The notes under the pieces: model-generated
What the model saw: only the letters and a program-made list of their open reading frames with translations
Told to the model about the DNA's origin: nothing
Database searches by the model: none
In this document: one piece after another, positions 18,285 to 27,312 of the stretch
Layout of the letters: every line of letters begins with the position of its first letter
Position numbering within the stretch: position 1 is the first letter of the stretch
Assembly (NCBI GenBank): GCA_963752745.1
Contig: CAVWAK010000052.1
Location: 1 to 64,000, forward strand
DNA from: Thiogranum sp963752745
GTDB lineage: Bacteria > Pseudomonadota > Gammaproteobacteria > DSM-19610
Reading direction: 5' to 3'
DNA length: 64,000 bases
Translations under genes and position numbers: made by a program

Positions 18285-19217
18285 TCAGCCGAACAGGGCA
18301 TCAGAAGAAAACCCTTCGCTTTCGAGTATCTCGCGCAAACGTTTCAAGGCATCCATCTGTATCTGACGAACCCGTTCGCGAGTAACACCAATTTCATTAC
18401 CGACCTCTTCCAGTGTCGATATCTTGTAGCCGTGCAGCCCAAAGCGCCGCTCAACCACTTCACGCTGCTTGTCGGATAACTGGCTGATCCAGGTCTCGAG
18501 ATTGACCAGAACATCTTCATCCTGCAATAAATCCGATGGATCAGTAATGGTCTCGTCGGGAATGGCATCAATAACCAGCTTGTCTGAATCCTTGCCGACA
18601 GGAACATCAACCGACGTGACACGCTCGTTCAACTTGAGTAGCCGCTTGACGTCATTCAGCGGTTTATCCAGGAGATCAGCAATTTCTTCGGCATTGGGTT
18701 CGTGATCCAGCGACTGAGCGAGACGCCTGGCTGCATGCAGATAGCTGTTGAGTTCTTTTACTACGTGTATCGGCAGGCGGATGGTACGCGTCTGATTCAT
18801 GATTGCGCGTTCAATAGTCTGGCGTATCCACCAGGTCGCGTATGTCGAGAAACGAAAGCCGCGTTCCGGATCAAATTTCTCAACAGCCCGAATCAGGCCA
18901 AGGTTGCCTTCCTCGATCAGGTCAAGGAGCGCCAGTCCCCGGTTGATATAGCGACGGGCAATTTTGACCACCAGGCGCAGATTGCTTTCAATCATCCGTC
19001 GCCGGCCGCTCTCGTCACCCTTCTGCGCCAGGCGTGAGTAGTAGACTTCTTCTTCTGCTGTCAGCAGTGGCGAGAATCCGATCTCGTTGAGATACATGCG
19101 TGTGGCATCAAAGTGTGCTTCGGTTTCAGGCGGTTCATGATGCGCACTGCCACCCGGCGTAACTCCGCTGCGTTTTTTGTCAACTAATCCGTCAGAACCG
19201 TGGCGCTGCTTGGCCAT
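18285..19217 (-). CDS. rpoS: Stationary-phase sigma factor RpoS
   Basis: Group 2 sigma-70 factor of 310 residues controlling general stress and stationary-phase genes. Region 1.2 is DATRMYLNEIGFSPLLTAEEE, region 2 is DLIEEGNLGLIRAVEKF followed by FRFSTYATWWIRQTIERAI, and region 4 ends in GNEIGVTRERVRQIQMDALKRL. It lacks the long N-terminal extension of RpoD. ATG at 19217 is preceded by AGAAGGG at good spacing. It sits directly downstream of nlpD, the standard location, where the main rpoS promoter often lies inside nlpD. Confidence 0.97.
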   Translation of the reverse strand: MAKQRHGSDGLVDKKRSGVTPGGSAHHEPPETEAHFDATRMYLNEIGFSPLLTAEEEVYYSRLAQKGDESGRRRMIESNLRLVVKIARRYINRGLALLDLIEEGNLGLIRAVEKFDPERGFRFSTYATWWIRQTIERAIMNQTRTIRLPIHVVKELNSYLHAARRLAQSLDHEPNAEEIADLLDKPLNDVKRLLKLNERVTSVDVPVGKDSDKLVIDAIPDETITDPSDLLQDEDVLVNLETWISQLSDKQREVVERRFGLHGYKISTLEEVGNEIGVTRERVRQIQMDALKRLREILESEGFSSDALFG

Positions 19218-19293
19218 CTATAACCCTTCTTCCTGGTTTTCGCCGACGAACTAATGGTTCACCGGAGCCTCCACCCGCTTGTCACCTTTGCGA

Positions 19294-20136
19294 TCATGGT
19301 AAGTAGCGCAACGGATCAACGGGCTGCCCCCGCTTGCGTATCTCAAAATGCAAACGTGTGCGGTCTGTGCCGCTACTTCCCATCTGGGCAATGACCTCAC
19401 CCTGCTTCACCCATTGCCCTTCCTGGGCAATCAGCTTCCGGTTATGTGCATAGGCGGACAGGAAGTCTTTATTATGCTTGATGATAATAAGCCGACCGTA
19501 ACCGCCAAGTCCACTCCCTGAGTAGACAATTTTTCCATCCGCAGCAGCCTTTACCGGCGTTCCGCTTTTACCCCCGATATCAATACCTTTTTTACCACTG
19601 CTGTTGGCCTTGAAGCGCTGCAGTAACGGGCCTTTGGCAGGCCATACCCAGGTGACCCTGGTGTTTTTTGGGGGTGTGGTCGACGGGCGTTTGGCGACTG
19701 GCGTAGCTGGTCGGGTAACAGGCGCCGCAGCGGTTTTCGGTTTGGATGGCGCCACCGGAACGGTGACGGTTTTAGGCGCGGCGCGCTGCGGATAGCGGGG
19801 CTTGGGTTGACTGGCGGCAACCGGCCGGGGTTTCGGCTTCGGCCTGGAAACTGTTGCAGCCACTGGCGGGCGCAAGCGCAGCCGTTGCCCCTTGTAGATG
19901 GTGTAAGGCGGTTTCAGGCTATTCCAGCTGGCAACTTTCTCGACCTGGTAGCCATACAGGAAAGCCACCGAGTAGAGCGTGTCGCCCTGGCGAACAATGT
20001 GTTCGCCGGAGTTGCGGACCGGTCGGGTACTATGGTCGCCAGTCGGTGCATGAATACTGTGGGTAGTGCAGGCCGTAAACAGGCAGGACAGAAATATAAG
20101 AATCAGATAACGAATGGTTTCAGGCCTTGATTGCAA
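19294..20136 (-). CDS. nlpD: Lipoprotein NlpD, LysM and degenerate M23 domains
   Basis: Outer-membrane lipoprotein that activates the cell-division amidase AmiC. I prefer TTG at 20136 (280 residues), giving a lipoprotein signal MQSRPETIRYLILIFLSCLFTAC; an upstream in-frame start at 20175 would run farther into yqaA. A LysM domain follows (HIVRQGDTLYSVAFLYGY to YKGQRLRL), then a Pro/Lys/Ala-rich linker and an M23 domain. The first metal-ligand motif is changed to KKGIDIGG, as in E. coli NlpD, so peptidase activity is unlikely. It lies between yqaA and rpoS. Confidence 0.93.
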   Translation of the reverse strand: MQSRPETIRYLILIFLSCLFTACTTHSIHAPTGDHSTRPVRNSGEHIVRQGDTLYSVAFLYGYQVEKVASWNSLKPPYTIYKGQRLRLRPPVAATVSRPKPKPRPVAASQPKPRYPQRAAPKTVTVPVAPSKPKTAAAPVTRPATPVAKRPSTTPPKNTRVTWVWPAKGPLLQRFKANSSGKKGIDIGGKSGTPVKAAADGKIVYSGSGLGGYGRLIIIKHNKDFLSAYAHNRKLIAQEGQWVKQGEVIAQMGSSGTDRTRLHFEIRKRGQPVDPLRYLP

Positions 20137-20701
20137 TATAGGCAATAACAGCCAGTCCGACCAGTGCCCAGCCAATTCGTTCTACATAAACACGAATTCG
20201 CGCTTCCATAGCGGGTCCACCCCAGGCCAACAGGCCGGCGACCAGGAAAAAACGTCCGCCTCGACCGATAGCCGATGCGATCACAAACGGAATAAAAGCC
20301 ATCGATAGAGCGCCAGCCGAAATCGTGAACACCTTGTAGGGGATTGGTGAAAACCCGGCAATCAGCACCGCCCAGAAACCCCAGTCGGTAAACCATGTCG
20401 ATGCCTTGTTGTAAGCCGCTGACCAGCGGCCACCCTCCTCGATCAGGGGAGCAACCCAGTCCAGCGCAAAATAGCCAATCGCGTAGCCGGCAATACCGCC
20501 AACCACGGAGGCCAGCGTGGTTATCGAGGCGAAATACATTGCGCGCCGGGGCTGGGCCAGACTCATGGGCATGAGCATGACATCCGGTGGAATCGGGAAA
20601 AAAGATGACTCGGCAAAACTCAAACCGGTCAGGTAATACGGTGCATGACGGTGACGCGCCCAACGCAGACAGCTATCGTACAGGCGGGTGAACAAACCCA
20701 T
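20120..20701 (-). CDS. YqaA-type DedA/SNARE-associated membrane protein
   Basis: A 193-residue inner-membrane protein of the YqaA subgroup of the DedA/VTT superfamily, with several hydrophobic helices. ESSFFPIPPDVMLMPMSL and AGFSPIPYKVFTISAGAL are the family hallmarks. Relatives are implicated in undecaprenyl-phosphate or phospholipid flipping and in membrane homeostasis; the substrate here is unknown. It begins exactly at the end of pcm and overlaps the nlpD start, so translation is coupled within pcm-yqaA-nlpD. Confidence 0.9.
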   Translation of the reverse strand: MGLFTRLYDSCLRWARHRHAPYYLTGLSFAESSFFPIPPDVMLMPMSLAQPRRAMYFASITTLASVVGGIAGYAIGYFALDWVAPLIEEGGRWSAAYNKASTWFTDWGFWAVLIAGFSPIPYKVFTISAGALSMAFIPFVIASAIGRGGRFFLVAGLLAWGGPAMEARIRVYVERIGWALVGLAVIAYIAIKA

Positions 20702-21357
20702 CAGTGGGTTCCGCCAACCAGTGGAACGAACACCACTGGTTCGAGGTCCACCTGTTCGAATACCGTCTCGGTACGCGTGACGGCAACCAGCGTCTGCTGC
20801 GCGCGTCCACCGAGCGGCATCACCAGTCTGCCGCCTACGGGCATTTGATCGAGCAGTGCCGGAGGGATCTCGGCACCACCGGCCGTCACAATGATGGCAT
20901 CAAACGGGCTGAACTGTGGCCAGCCCCAGCTGCCGTCACTGTGCTGTACGCGAATATTGCGATAGCCAAGGCGGCGAAAGCGCTGCCGCGCCTGGCTGGC
21001 GAGCGGCTCGATACGCTCGGTCGAGTACACTTTCTCGACCAGCTGCGAAAGTATGGCGGCCTGGTAACCGGAACCGGTTCCGACTTCCAGCACGGTTCGC
21101 GGTGATATCTCGAGTATCAGCTCGGTCATCCGCGCCACGATATAGGGCTGTGAAATTGTCTGTCCGTGCCCGATCGGTAAAGCCGTGTCCTCGTAGGCAC
21201 GACTGGCAAGTGCCTCATCAACAAACATGTGGCGCGGCGTGGCACCGATAACTTCGAGCACCTTGTTGTTCTTGATGCCTTCATCACGCAGGCGCTGGAC
21301 CAGGCGGTCTCGCGTACGCTGTGAAGTCATGCCAATACCCTGACTGAACCCGTTCAT
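20701..21357 (-). CDS. pcm: Protein-L-isoaspartate O-methyltransferase
   Basis: Repairs isoaspartyl residues in ageing proteins using S-adenosylmethionine. The 218 residues include the N-terminal helices, AYEDTALPIGHGQTISQPYIVA and the SAM-binding VLEVGTGSGYQAAIL. It overlaps surE by 4 nt (stop/start ATGA) and yqaA by 1 nt. The surE-pcm-nlpD-rpoS order is conserved in gammaproteobacteria and ties it to stationary-phase survival. Confidence 0.97.
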   Translation of the reverse strand: MNGFSQGIGMTSQRTRDRLVQRLRDEGIKNNKVLEVIGATPRHMFVDEALASRAYEDTALPIGHGQTISQPYIVARMTELILEISPRTVLEVGTGSGYQAAILSQLVEKVYSTERIEPLASQARQRFRRLGYRNIRVQHSDGSWGWPQFSPFDAIIVTAGGAEIPPALLDQMPVGGRLVMPLGGRAQQTLVAVTRTETVFEQVDLEPVVFVPLVGGTH

Positions 21358-22106
21358 GACAGTGCGGTGCCCAGACAGGATTTCACGGTTTCGATGACAT
21401 CGTAGCGTGTCAGGTCGACATGGATCGGTGTTACCGAAACGTAACCATTGCGTACCGCGTGAAAATCGGTACCGGGACCCGCATCCTGTTCACTGCCAGC
21501 CGGCCCGACCCAGTAGATGGGACGACCGCGCGGGTCTTGTTCACAAATTACCGGTTCCGATTTGTGCCGGCGCCCCAGCCGGGTGACTTCCCAGCCCTGT
21601 AATTCCGCATATGGCAGATCCGGCACATTAACGTTGAGTATGGTTTCTGCCGGCACTGGTTCGCATTTGAGTTTAGCCAGTAGCTCCAGCACCACTTGTG
21701 CCGCGGTCGCATAATGCTCCGGCTGGAAAGATGCCATGGAAACCGCTATCGCCGGCAAGCCGAGAAAGCGCCCTTCCATGGCAGCGGCTACCGTGCCGGA
21801 ATAAACCACATCATCGCCGAGATTAGCCCCCGAGTTGATGCCTGACACGACCATGTCCGGTTCATCTTCCAGCAAACCGGTTATGGCCAGGTGAACGCAG
21901 TCGGTAGGCGTGCCTTCAACATAGGTATAACCATTATCTGCGCGCCGGGCGCGCAACGGACTGTCCAGGGTCAGCGAGTTGCTGGCTCCACTACGGTCCC
22001 GGTCAGGTGCTACCACGGTAACTTTGGCGACCGATTGCACTGCATCGGCCAGGCAACGGATACCCGGCGAGCGGTAGCCATCGTCGTTGGAAATCAGAAT
22101 ATGCAT
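21354..22106 (-). CDS. surE: 5'/3'-nucleotidase SurE
   Basis: Metal-dependent survival protein that dephosphorylates nucleoside monophosphates. The 250 residues start with ILISNDDGYRSPGI, where the DD pair binds metal, and contain VSGINSGANLGDDVVYSGTVAAAMEG, the second family block. First gene of the surE-pcm-yqaA-nlpD-rpoS run; divergent from the Smr gene across 57 nt, so the promoters of both are in that gap. Confidence 0.97.
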   Translation of the reverse strand: MHILISNDDGYRSPGIRCLADAVQSVAKVTVVAPDRDRSGASNSLTLDSPLRARRADNGYTYVEGTPTDCVHLAITGLLEDEPDMVVSGINSGANLGDDVVYSGTVAAAMEGRFLGLPAIAVSMASFQPEHYATAAQVVLELLAKLKCEPVPAETILNVNVPDLPYAELQGWEVTRLGRRHKSEPVICEQDPRGRPIYWVGPAGSEQDAGPGTDFHAVRNGYVSVTPIHVDLTRYDVIETVKSCLGTALS

Positions 22107-22163
22107 CGGAGCCGATCATACCGAACTTGACCGCGCGCGCCCATTCCCTGTTAATTAACAGCA

Positions 22164-22697
22164 ATGAAAAAGCCCAGATCCGAAGACATCCAGCTGTTTC
22201 GTGACAGCATCGGCAAAGTCAAGCCGGTACGCAGCGACCGGGTGACCGCTCCGCAGCGCAAACTCAGCCCGCGGCCGAAGTTCCGCGAACTGGACGAAGC
22301 CGGGGTGCTCCACGACATGCTCTCCGAACAGTTCGAGCCCGCCGATATGGAAACCGGTGAGGAGCTGCTGTACCAGCGCGCAGGGCTGCAGCAACGCACC
22401 ATGAAAAAATTGCGCCGCGGCCTGTTTGTGGTTGACGCGGAACTGGATCTGCACGGTATGACCGTACAGGTGGCGCGCGAGGCGGTCGCCGACTTTTTAT
22501 ATGAGTGCCGGCGCCGACGGGTGCAGTGCGCCAGGATCATTCACGGCAAAGGCCGTGGCTCGCGCCATCGCGGGCCGGTACTCAAAGGCAAAATCGGGCA
22601 CTGGTTGCAACAACGCGACGAGGTGCTGGCTTACTGTTCGGCTCGAAATTGTGATGGCGGAACCGGGGCTGTTTACGTCTTGCTGAAGCGTAGCTGA
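22164..22697 (+). CDS. Smr domain protein (SmrA-like)
   Basis: 177 residues with a C-terminal Smr domain (about 85-177). It carries the LDLHGMT motif (near 94-100), then RIIHGKGRGS and the closing GGTGAVYVLLKR. Smr proteins of this size in gammaproteobacteria (SmrA/YdaL, SmrB) act on nucleic acids: nicking, or mRNA cleavage at collided ribosomes. The N-terminal half is charged, with a predicted helical EELLYQRAGLQQRTMKKLRRG. Single gene, convergent with yggS (10 nt gap). I do not assign SmrA versus SmrB function. Confidence 0.88.
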   Translation: MKKPRSEDIQLFRDSIGKVKPVRSDRVTAPQRKLSPRPKFRELDEAGVLHDMLSEQFEPADMETGEELLYQRAGLQQRTMKKLRRGLFVVDAELDLHGMTVQVAREAVADFLYECRRRRVQCARIIHGKGRGSRHRGPVLKGKIGHWLQQRDEVLAYCSARNCDGGTGAVYVLLKRS

Positions 22698-22707
22698 ACC
22701 CGCGGCA

Positions 22708-23400
22708 CTACTGGCGTTCACCGAACAGGGCGCTACCGACGCGTACCATTGTGGCACCCTCTTCGATCGCCAGGGTATAGTCTCCGCTCATCCCCATGGA
22801 CAGCTCGGAAAAAGTTTCGCCAAACTGACTGCGGCAATGCTCCAGTAACTCCCGCAGCTGGGCAAAACCGCGGCGCGTGCCGGTTTCACCCGCATCCCGG
22901 AAGCCGATAGTCATCAAACCGCACAGTTCCACACCCGTCAGTTCCTCGCTCAGTGCCGCGTCGATCAGCGGAACGACTTGCTCCGCACGCAAGCCATGTT
23001 TGGCCGGGTCGCCGGCGATATTAACCTGCAGTAGCAACCGCACCGGCCGTTCGATATCCGCGGCGGATGCGGCAATCCGGCGTACCAGCTTGAGACTATC
23101 GATAGAGTGCACATGGCTGAATAGTCCGGGCACTTCCCGGGTCTTGTTGGATTGCAGGTGGCCAACAAGATGCCAGTCCAGGGGTAAGCCCGAAAACCCG
23201 GGTACTTTCTGTTGCGCTTCCTGAATCTGGCTTTCGCCGAAATCACGCACGCCTAGATCCACCAGCGCCTTTATGGATTCAGCCGGGTGGCGTTTGGATA
23301 CGGCGATGAGTCTCACTGCGTCCGGTTCGCGGCCGGCTTTACGCGCGGCCGTCGCAATCTTTTCTCGCACCGCTTCGAGCCGCTGTGCCGCCGCTATCAT
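22708..23400 (-). CDS. YggS-type pyridoxal phosphate homeostasis protein
   Basis: PLPBP/YggS/PROSC family, a single-domain fold type III PLP protein that buffers free PLP and has no known catalysis. The PLP lysine is in VRLIAVSKRHPAE. Further family blocks are GESQIQEAQQK, WHLVGHLQSNK and the final LSMGMSGDYTLAIEEGATMVRVGSALFG. Its ATG overlaps the true truD stop (ATGA), so both genes are translationally coupled. Placement between truD and surE is unusual. Confidence 0.95.
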   Translation of the reverse strand: MIAAAQRLEAVREKIATAARKAGREPDAVRLIAVSKRHPAESIKALVDLGVRDFGESQIQEAQQKVPGFSGLPLDWHLVGHLQSNKTREVPGLFSHVHSIDSLKLVRRIAASAADIERPVRLLLQVNIAGDPAKHGLRAEQVVPLIDAALSEELTGVELCGLMTIGFRDAGETGTRRGFAQLRELLEHCRSQFGETFSELSMGMSGDYTLAIEEGATMVRVGSALFGERQ

Positions 23401-24456
23401 GCGACGTCTTCGAGTCGAAAGATTTCAGCCAGCAAACTGGTGGCATAGCTGCCGGCCGGCAAATAAAAGCACAGTGTCAGGCAGCCATCGGGCTCGTGCT
23501 GCCAGGTTAGCGAACCCGGCATAATACGTAATGAACGCCGTGCCACCTCCACACGGGCCGATGACAGGCTTTCGAATCCATGCCGCGTAAGGTTGCAGGC
23601 TGGCTGTTTCAAACGCCGCGGCAGCGCCTGTACACAGGCTCTCACCGTCACCACACAGTGGGCCGGTCGGGTGCAATTCGGCGCCTGCCAGACGTTCGAG
23701 GATTTCATCGTCAATCGCGTCGACGACAAAACAGGCCGAACGGCCGTCGAGCTGCACCGCTTCGCCCGGTTTCACCTGGTTCCAGCTACCCTCCGCAACG
23801 CGTGCCGATAACACGAGGTTAAACAGGGCGGAACGTACCGAGGAAAGGTAAATACTACGCTTGGAACGCGGCACCTTGCGTTTGCGGGAAGCAAACATGT
23901 GCGCTGCCGACGCCAGGTTACTGCCGCCCCTGCCAAACCGCTGGGGACCAAAATAGTTGGGAAACCCCCCGGCTGCTAACTGACCGAGTCGCGTATCGAT
24001 GTCAGCCTGGTCGCCATCAACATCACGCACCGTGAGGACGAAACGATTGCCCTTCAGCGCGCCGGTTTTCAGTTTGCGTTGATGACGCTGGAACGACAGG
24101 ATGCGGAATTCGTCATGTTGCAGCGATGCCCAGTCGGGTTCCGGCTGTCCCGGCAGATGCACGGAAAACCACTGGTCGGTGACTGCATGCCGATCCTTGA
24201 GACCAGCGTAGCTGACAGCGTTACTCCTGACCCCCGCAAATGCCGCCAGCTGATTGGCCACCCACTGGGTATTACTGCCGGTTTTCTGCACATGCAGCCA
24301 GCTGTGCTCGCCTTCGCCACAGGCTTCGACCAGCGGTACTTCAGATACCTGAAAATCTTCCACCTGCTGGCGAATACGCCCCACTGATACCGGCCCGCCC
24401 CAGGCAGGCAGGACATCAAGCGGAATATGCGGGTAACCCTCCGGCAGGCTGCTCAC
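23397..24456 (-). CDS. truD: tRNA pseudouridine synthase D, frameshifted
   Basis: TruD makes pseudouridine 13 in tRNA-Glu. The catalytic segment NAVSYAGLKDRHAVTDQWFSV and NYFGPQRFGRGGSNL are intact. After W293 (codon at 23580-23578) the frame runs into non-family sequence and stops at 23425. The family C-terminus (ARVEVARRSLRIMPGSLTW, then LCFYLPAGSYATSLLAEIF) continues in the next frame to 23397. Removing one base, most simply 23577, restores 352 residues (E. coli 349). The restored stop overlaps the yggS start. Either a consensus error or a recent mutation. Confidence 0.9.
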
Positions 24457-24923
24457 TGCTGAATCAATACCACGGCAAAGGCGGCAATGCCTTCCTCACG
24501 CCCGGTGAAACCCAGCTGTTCGGTGGTGGTGGCCTTGACGTTGATAGCAGCGGATTCGACCTGCAAATCGCTGGCAATGTTGATGCACATCGCCTCGACA
24601 TGAGGTGCCAGCCGGGGCGCCTGCGCGACGATAGTCAGATCGGCGTTGACCACCCTGTAGCCTTCAGACTGCAAACTGGCGTAGACCCGGCGCAACAGTT
24701 CACGGCTGTCGATCCCCTGGTAGGCAGAATCGCTATCAGGAAAATGGCGGCCGATATCCCCCAGCGCCGCCGCACCCAGCAAGGCATCACACAAAGCGTG
24801 CACAACCACGTCACCATCGGAATGTGCCTTGAGACTGTGGCTATGCGGTATATCCACCCCGCCCAGCACCAGTCTGCCGCCGGGCTGAAAAGCGTGCACA
24901 TCGAAACCCTGTCCGATTCTCAC
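24453..24923 (-). CDS. ispF: 2-C-methyl-D-erythritol 2,4-cyclodiphosphate synthase
   Basis: Fifth enzyme of the MEP isoprenoid pathway. 156 residues with the metal-binding GFDVHAF (Asp8, His10) near the N-terminus and HSDGDVVVHALCDALLGAA including the third ligand; VKATTTEQLGFTGREEGIAA is the family C-terminal block. It overlaps ispD by 4 nt and truD by 4 nt, so ispD-ispF-truD is tightly packed. Confidence 0.97.
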   Translation of the reverse strand: MRIGQGFDVHAFQPGGRLVLGGVDIPHSHSLKAHSDGDVVVHALCDALLGAAALGDIGRHFPDSDSAYQGIDSRELLRRVYASLQSEGYRVVNADLTIVAQAPRLAPHVEAMCINIASDLQVESAAINVKATTTEQLGFTGREEGIAAFAVVLIQQ

Positions 24924-25624
24924 AGTCGACCCTGTTGCCGGAGAAAAAACTCTGCCAGTGGCAGGTCTTCGGGCCGGGTGATTTTAATATTGTCTGCGTG
25001 TCCTTCAACCATCAACGGACGGTGGCCGGCGTGTTCCACGGCGGACGCTTCGTCAGTGACTTCAAAGCCGTCAGCTACCGCTGCATCGAGTGCCGTGCGC
25101 AATAAACCATAGCGGAACATCTGGGGTGTATAGGCGTTCCAGAGCCCGGTGCGTTCTACGGTGTTCTCGACACGGAAATCAGCGGTAACACGTTTCATGG
25201 TATCGCTGGCTGGAATACCCAGCAGGCCACCGACTTTGTGATGGGCAAGTTGCGAGCACAGCTGCTTCAGATCCTGTTGTCTGACGCAGGGCCGGGCAGC
25301 GTCATGTACCAGCACCCAGTCGTCCTTGTCTGCTTTGCCCGCGAGCGCGTCCAGCCCGTTCAACACAGAATGACATCGCTCCCGCCCACCGGCAACACGC
25401 AACATACAGTGTTCTTTATAGTGTTCCAGTATGGATGCCAGTGCCGGATGCCCCTCGCTCACCAGAACCAGTCCCTTGAGGTCGACACCGTTCCAGAGTG
25501 ATTCCAGGCTATGCTCAAGAACGGTTTGTTTGCCCAGCGCAAGAAACTGTTTCGGAATGGATGCTCCCATACGCCGGCCGATACCGGCCGCGGGCACCAC
25601 GGCCCAGTAGGCGGGCACGGCCAC
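24920..25624 (-). CDS. ispD: 2-C-methyl-D-erythritol 4-phosphate cytidylyltransferase
   Basis: Third step of the MEP pathway: transfers CMP from CTP to MEP. The nucleotide-binding VVPAAGIGRRMGASIPKQF is at residues 9-27 and DWVLVHDAARPCV lies mid-protein. Length 234 is typical. It overlaps ftsB by 1 nt upstream and ispF by 4 nt downstream. With ispF here and dxr at 51480-52688, three MEP enzymes are in this window. Confidence 0.97.
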   Translation of the reverse strand: MAVPAYWAVVPAAGIGRRMGASIPKQFLALGKQTVLEHSLESLWNGVDLKGLVLVSEGHPALASILEHYKEHCMLRVAGGRERCHSVLNGLDALAGKADKDDWVLVHDAARPCVRQQDLKQLCSQLAHHKVGGLLGIPASDTMKRVTADFRVENTVERTGLWNAYTPQMFRYGLLRTALDAAVADGFEVTDEASAVEHAGHRPLMVEGHADNIKITRPEDLPLAEFFLRQQGRL

Positions 25625-25923
25625 TAGCGATCGCCACCGGCAGGTTCAGCCGGCGGTTCAATGATTTGATAAAAAGTTTCGCCTTCCTTGATCATTCCGA
25701 GCTCTTCACGGGCACGTTCTTCGATAGCCCCCAGTCCCTTTTTAAGATCCTGAACTTCGGCTTCCAGGGCCTGGTTGCGTTCACGCAAACTCTGGTTATC
25801 GTCACGCTGGGCTTCTACTTGCTGGTACAGGTCCCAGACTTCTGCCAGGCTGCCATCCCCTACCCACAGGCGATACTGCAGCGACAGCAGAAGCACGAAC
25901 AATAGCCAACCGATCCAGCGCAT
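25624..25923 (-). CDS. ftsB: Cell division protein FtsB
   Basis: A 99-residue bitopic inner-membrane protein: a short cytoplasmic end, one membrane helix (about 4-20), then a periplasmic coiled coil (about 30-68, rich in Glu/Arg/Leu, RDDNQSLRERNQALEAEVQDL). The motif IEERAREELGMIKEGETFYQII matches the FtsB/DivIC C-terminus. It joins FtsL and FtsQ in the divisome. It sits between eno and ispD, its standard location. Confidence 0.95.
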   Translation of the reverse strand: MRWIGWLLFVLLLSLQYRLWVGDGSLAEVWDLYQQVEAQRDDNQSLRERNQALEAEVQDLKKGLGAIEERAREELGMIKEGETFYQIIEPPAEPAGGDR

Positions 25924-25940
25924 CAGTATGCGTTACGGTT

Positions 25941-27221
25941 TCAAAACTGGTTAAAGCCACCCCGACCTGCGTAACTGGCAGCAGCTCCGAGTTGTTCCTC
26001 GATGCGCATCAGGCGGTTGTATTTGGCAACACGGTCGGAACGCGACAGGGAGCCGGTTTTGATCTGGGTAGCGGAACTGCCCACGGCGATATCGGCAATC
26101 ACTACGTCCTCGGTCTCACCCGAGCGGTGCGATACGACAGCGGTATAGCCGGCCTTTTCAGCCATATCGATCGCCGCAAGTGTTTCTGTGAGCGTGCCGA
26201 TCTGGTTGGGCTTGATCAATATGGAATTACCGATATGTTCATCAATACCGCGCTGGAATATTGAAGTGTTGGTCACAAAGAGGTCGTCACCGACCAGCTG
26301 CACCTTGCCGCCCAACCGTTCAGTCAGCAGTGCCCAGCCCTCCCAGTCACTCTCGTCCAGTCCATCCTCGATAGACAGGATGGGATACTGGTCAACCCAG
26401 CCGGCGAGAAAATCCACAAAGCCGGCGGCAGCAAACGTTTTGCCTTCGGATTTCAGTTCATACTGGCCGTCACTATAGAACTCGGAGGCGGCCGCATCGA
26501 GCCCCAGGAAGATATCGTCGCCAGCCTTGAAGCCGGCTTTTTCAATCGCCTCGAGGATCACCTCGATGGCTGCCTCATTGGATGACAGGTCCGGTGCAAA
26601 ACCGCCCTCGTCACCCACCGCCGTATTCAGCCCACGTCCGTCCAATACCGACTTCAGCGCATGAAATACTTCCGCACCGTAACGCACAGCTTCTGCAATA
26701 CTGCCAGCACCGACGGGCAGTATCATGAACTCCTGCAGGTCGACACTGTTATTGGCGTGTTCCCCACCATTAATGATATTCATCATTGGCACAGGCAACT
26801 GGTAAGGCCCTTCCGGGCGCAGGTAACTGTACAGCGGCTTGTTTTCGGCACGCGCCTGCGCCTGCGCGGTGGCCAGTGATACCGCCAGTAGCGCGTTGGC
26901 GCCGAGACGGCCCTTGTTATCGGAGCCATCGAGGTCAATCATCTTCTGGTCGACGCCGGCCTGGTCAGCAGCGTCCATGCCGACGACAGCATCGCGAAGT
27001 TCACTGTTCACACTGGCAACGGCTTTGGTCACGCCCTTGCCGAGATAGCGGGACGCATCACCGTCACGCAGTTCCACAGCTTCGCGTGTTCCAGTGGATG
27101 CGCCGGAAGGAACAGCGGCACGTCCCATCGAACCATCATCCAGCAGCACATCGGCTTCCACGGTGGGGTTACCACGAGAATCGAGGATTTCGCGTCCTTG
27201 AACGGCTTTAATACTTGGCAT
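25941..27221 (-). CDS. eno: Enolase
   Basis: Converts 2-phosphoglycerate to phosphoenolpyruvate. I chose ATG at 27221 (MPSIKAVQGREILDSRGNP), which follows GGAG with a 5-nt spacer; 426 residues result. The catalytic and metal motifs are present: SGASTGTREAVELRD, GDEGGFAPD, LSIEDGLDE, LVGDDLFVTN and the signature ILIKPNQIGTLTET. Located between kdsA and ftsB as in many gammaproteobacteria. Confidence 0.98.
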   Translation of the reverse strand: MPSIKAVQGREILDSRGNPTVEADVLLDDGSMGRAAVPSGASTGTREAVELRDGDASRYLGKGVTKAVASVNSELRDAVVGMDAADQAGVDQKMIDLDGSDNKGRLGANALLAVSLATAQAQARAENKPLYSYLRPEGPYQLPVPMMNIINGGEHANNSVDLQEFMILPVGAGSIAEAVRYGAEVFHALKSVLDGRGLNTAVGDEGGFAPDLSSNEAAIEVILEAIEKAGFKAGDDIFLGLDAAASEFYSDGQYELKSEGKTFAAAGFVDFLAGWVDQYPILSIEDGLDESDWEGWALLTERLGGKVQLVGDDLFVTNTSIFQRGIDEHIGNSILIKPNQIGTLTETLAAIDMAEKAGYTAVVSHRSGETEDVVIADIAVGSSATQIKTGSLSRSDRVAKYNRLMRIEEQLGAAASYAGRGGFNQF

Positions 27222-27312
27222 TATTACTCCATTTACCAATAGCTTATATTGGCTACTGGATTAATCACATTAATTGAAGGCGAGTTTGCACACCACGTTG
27301 GGCGGGTGCGCT

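Noticed and set aside
24240..25112. 290-codon open frame on the plus strand
   Set aside because: Antisense to truD, ispF and ispD, which are clearly coding; no family-like sequence.
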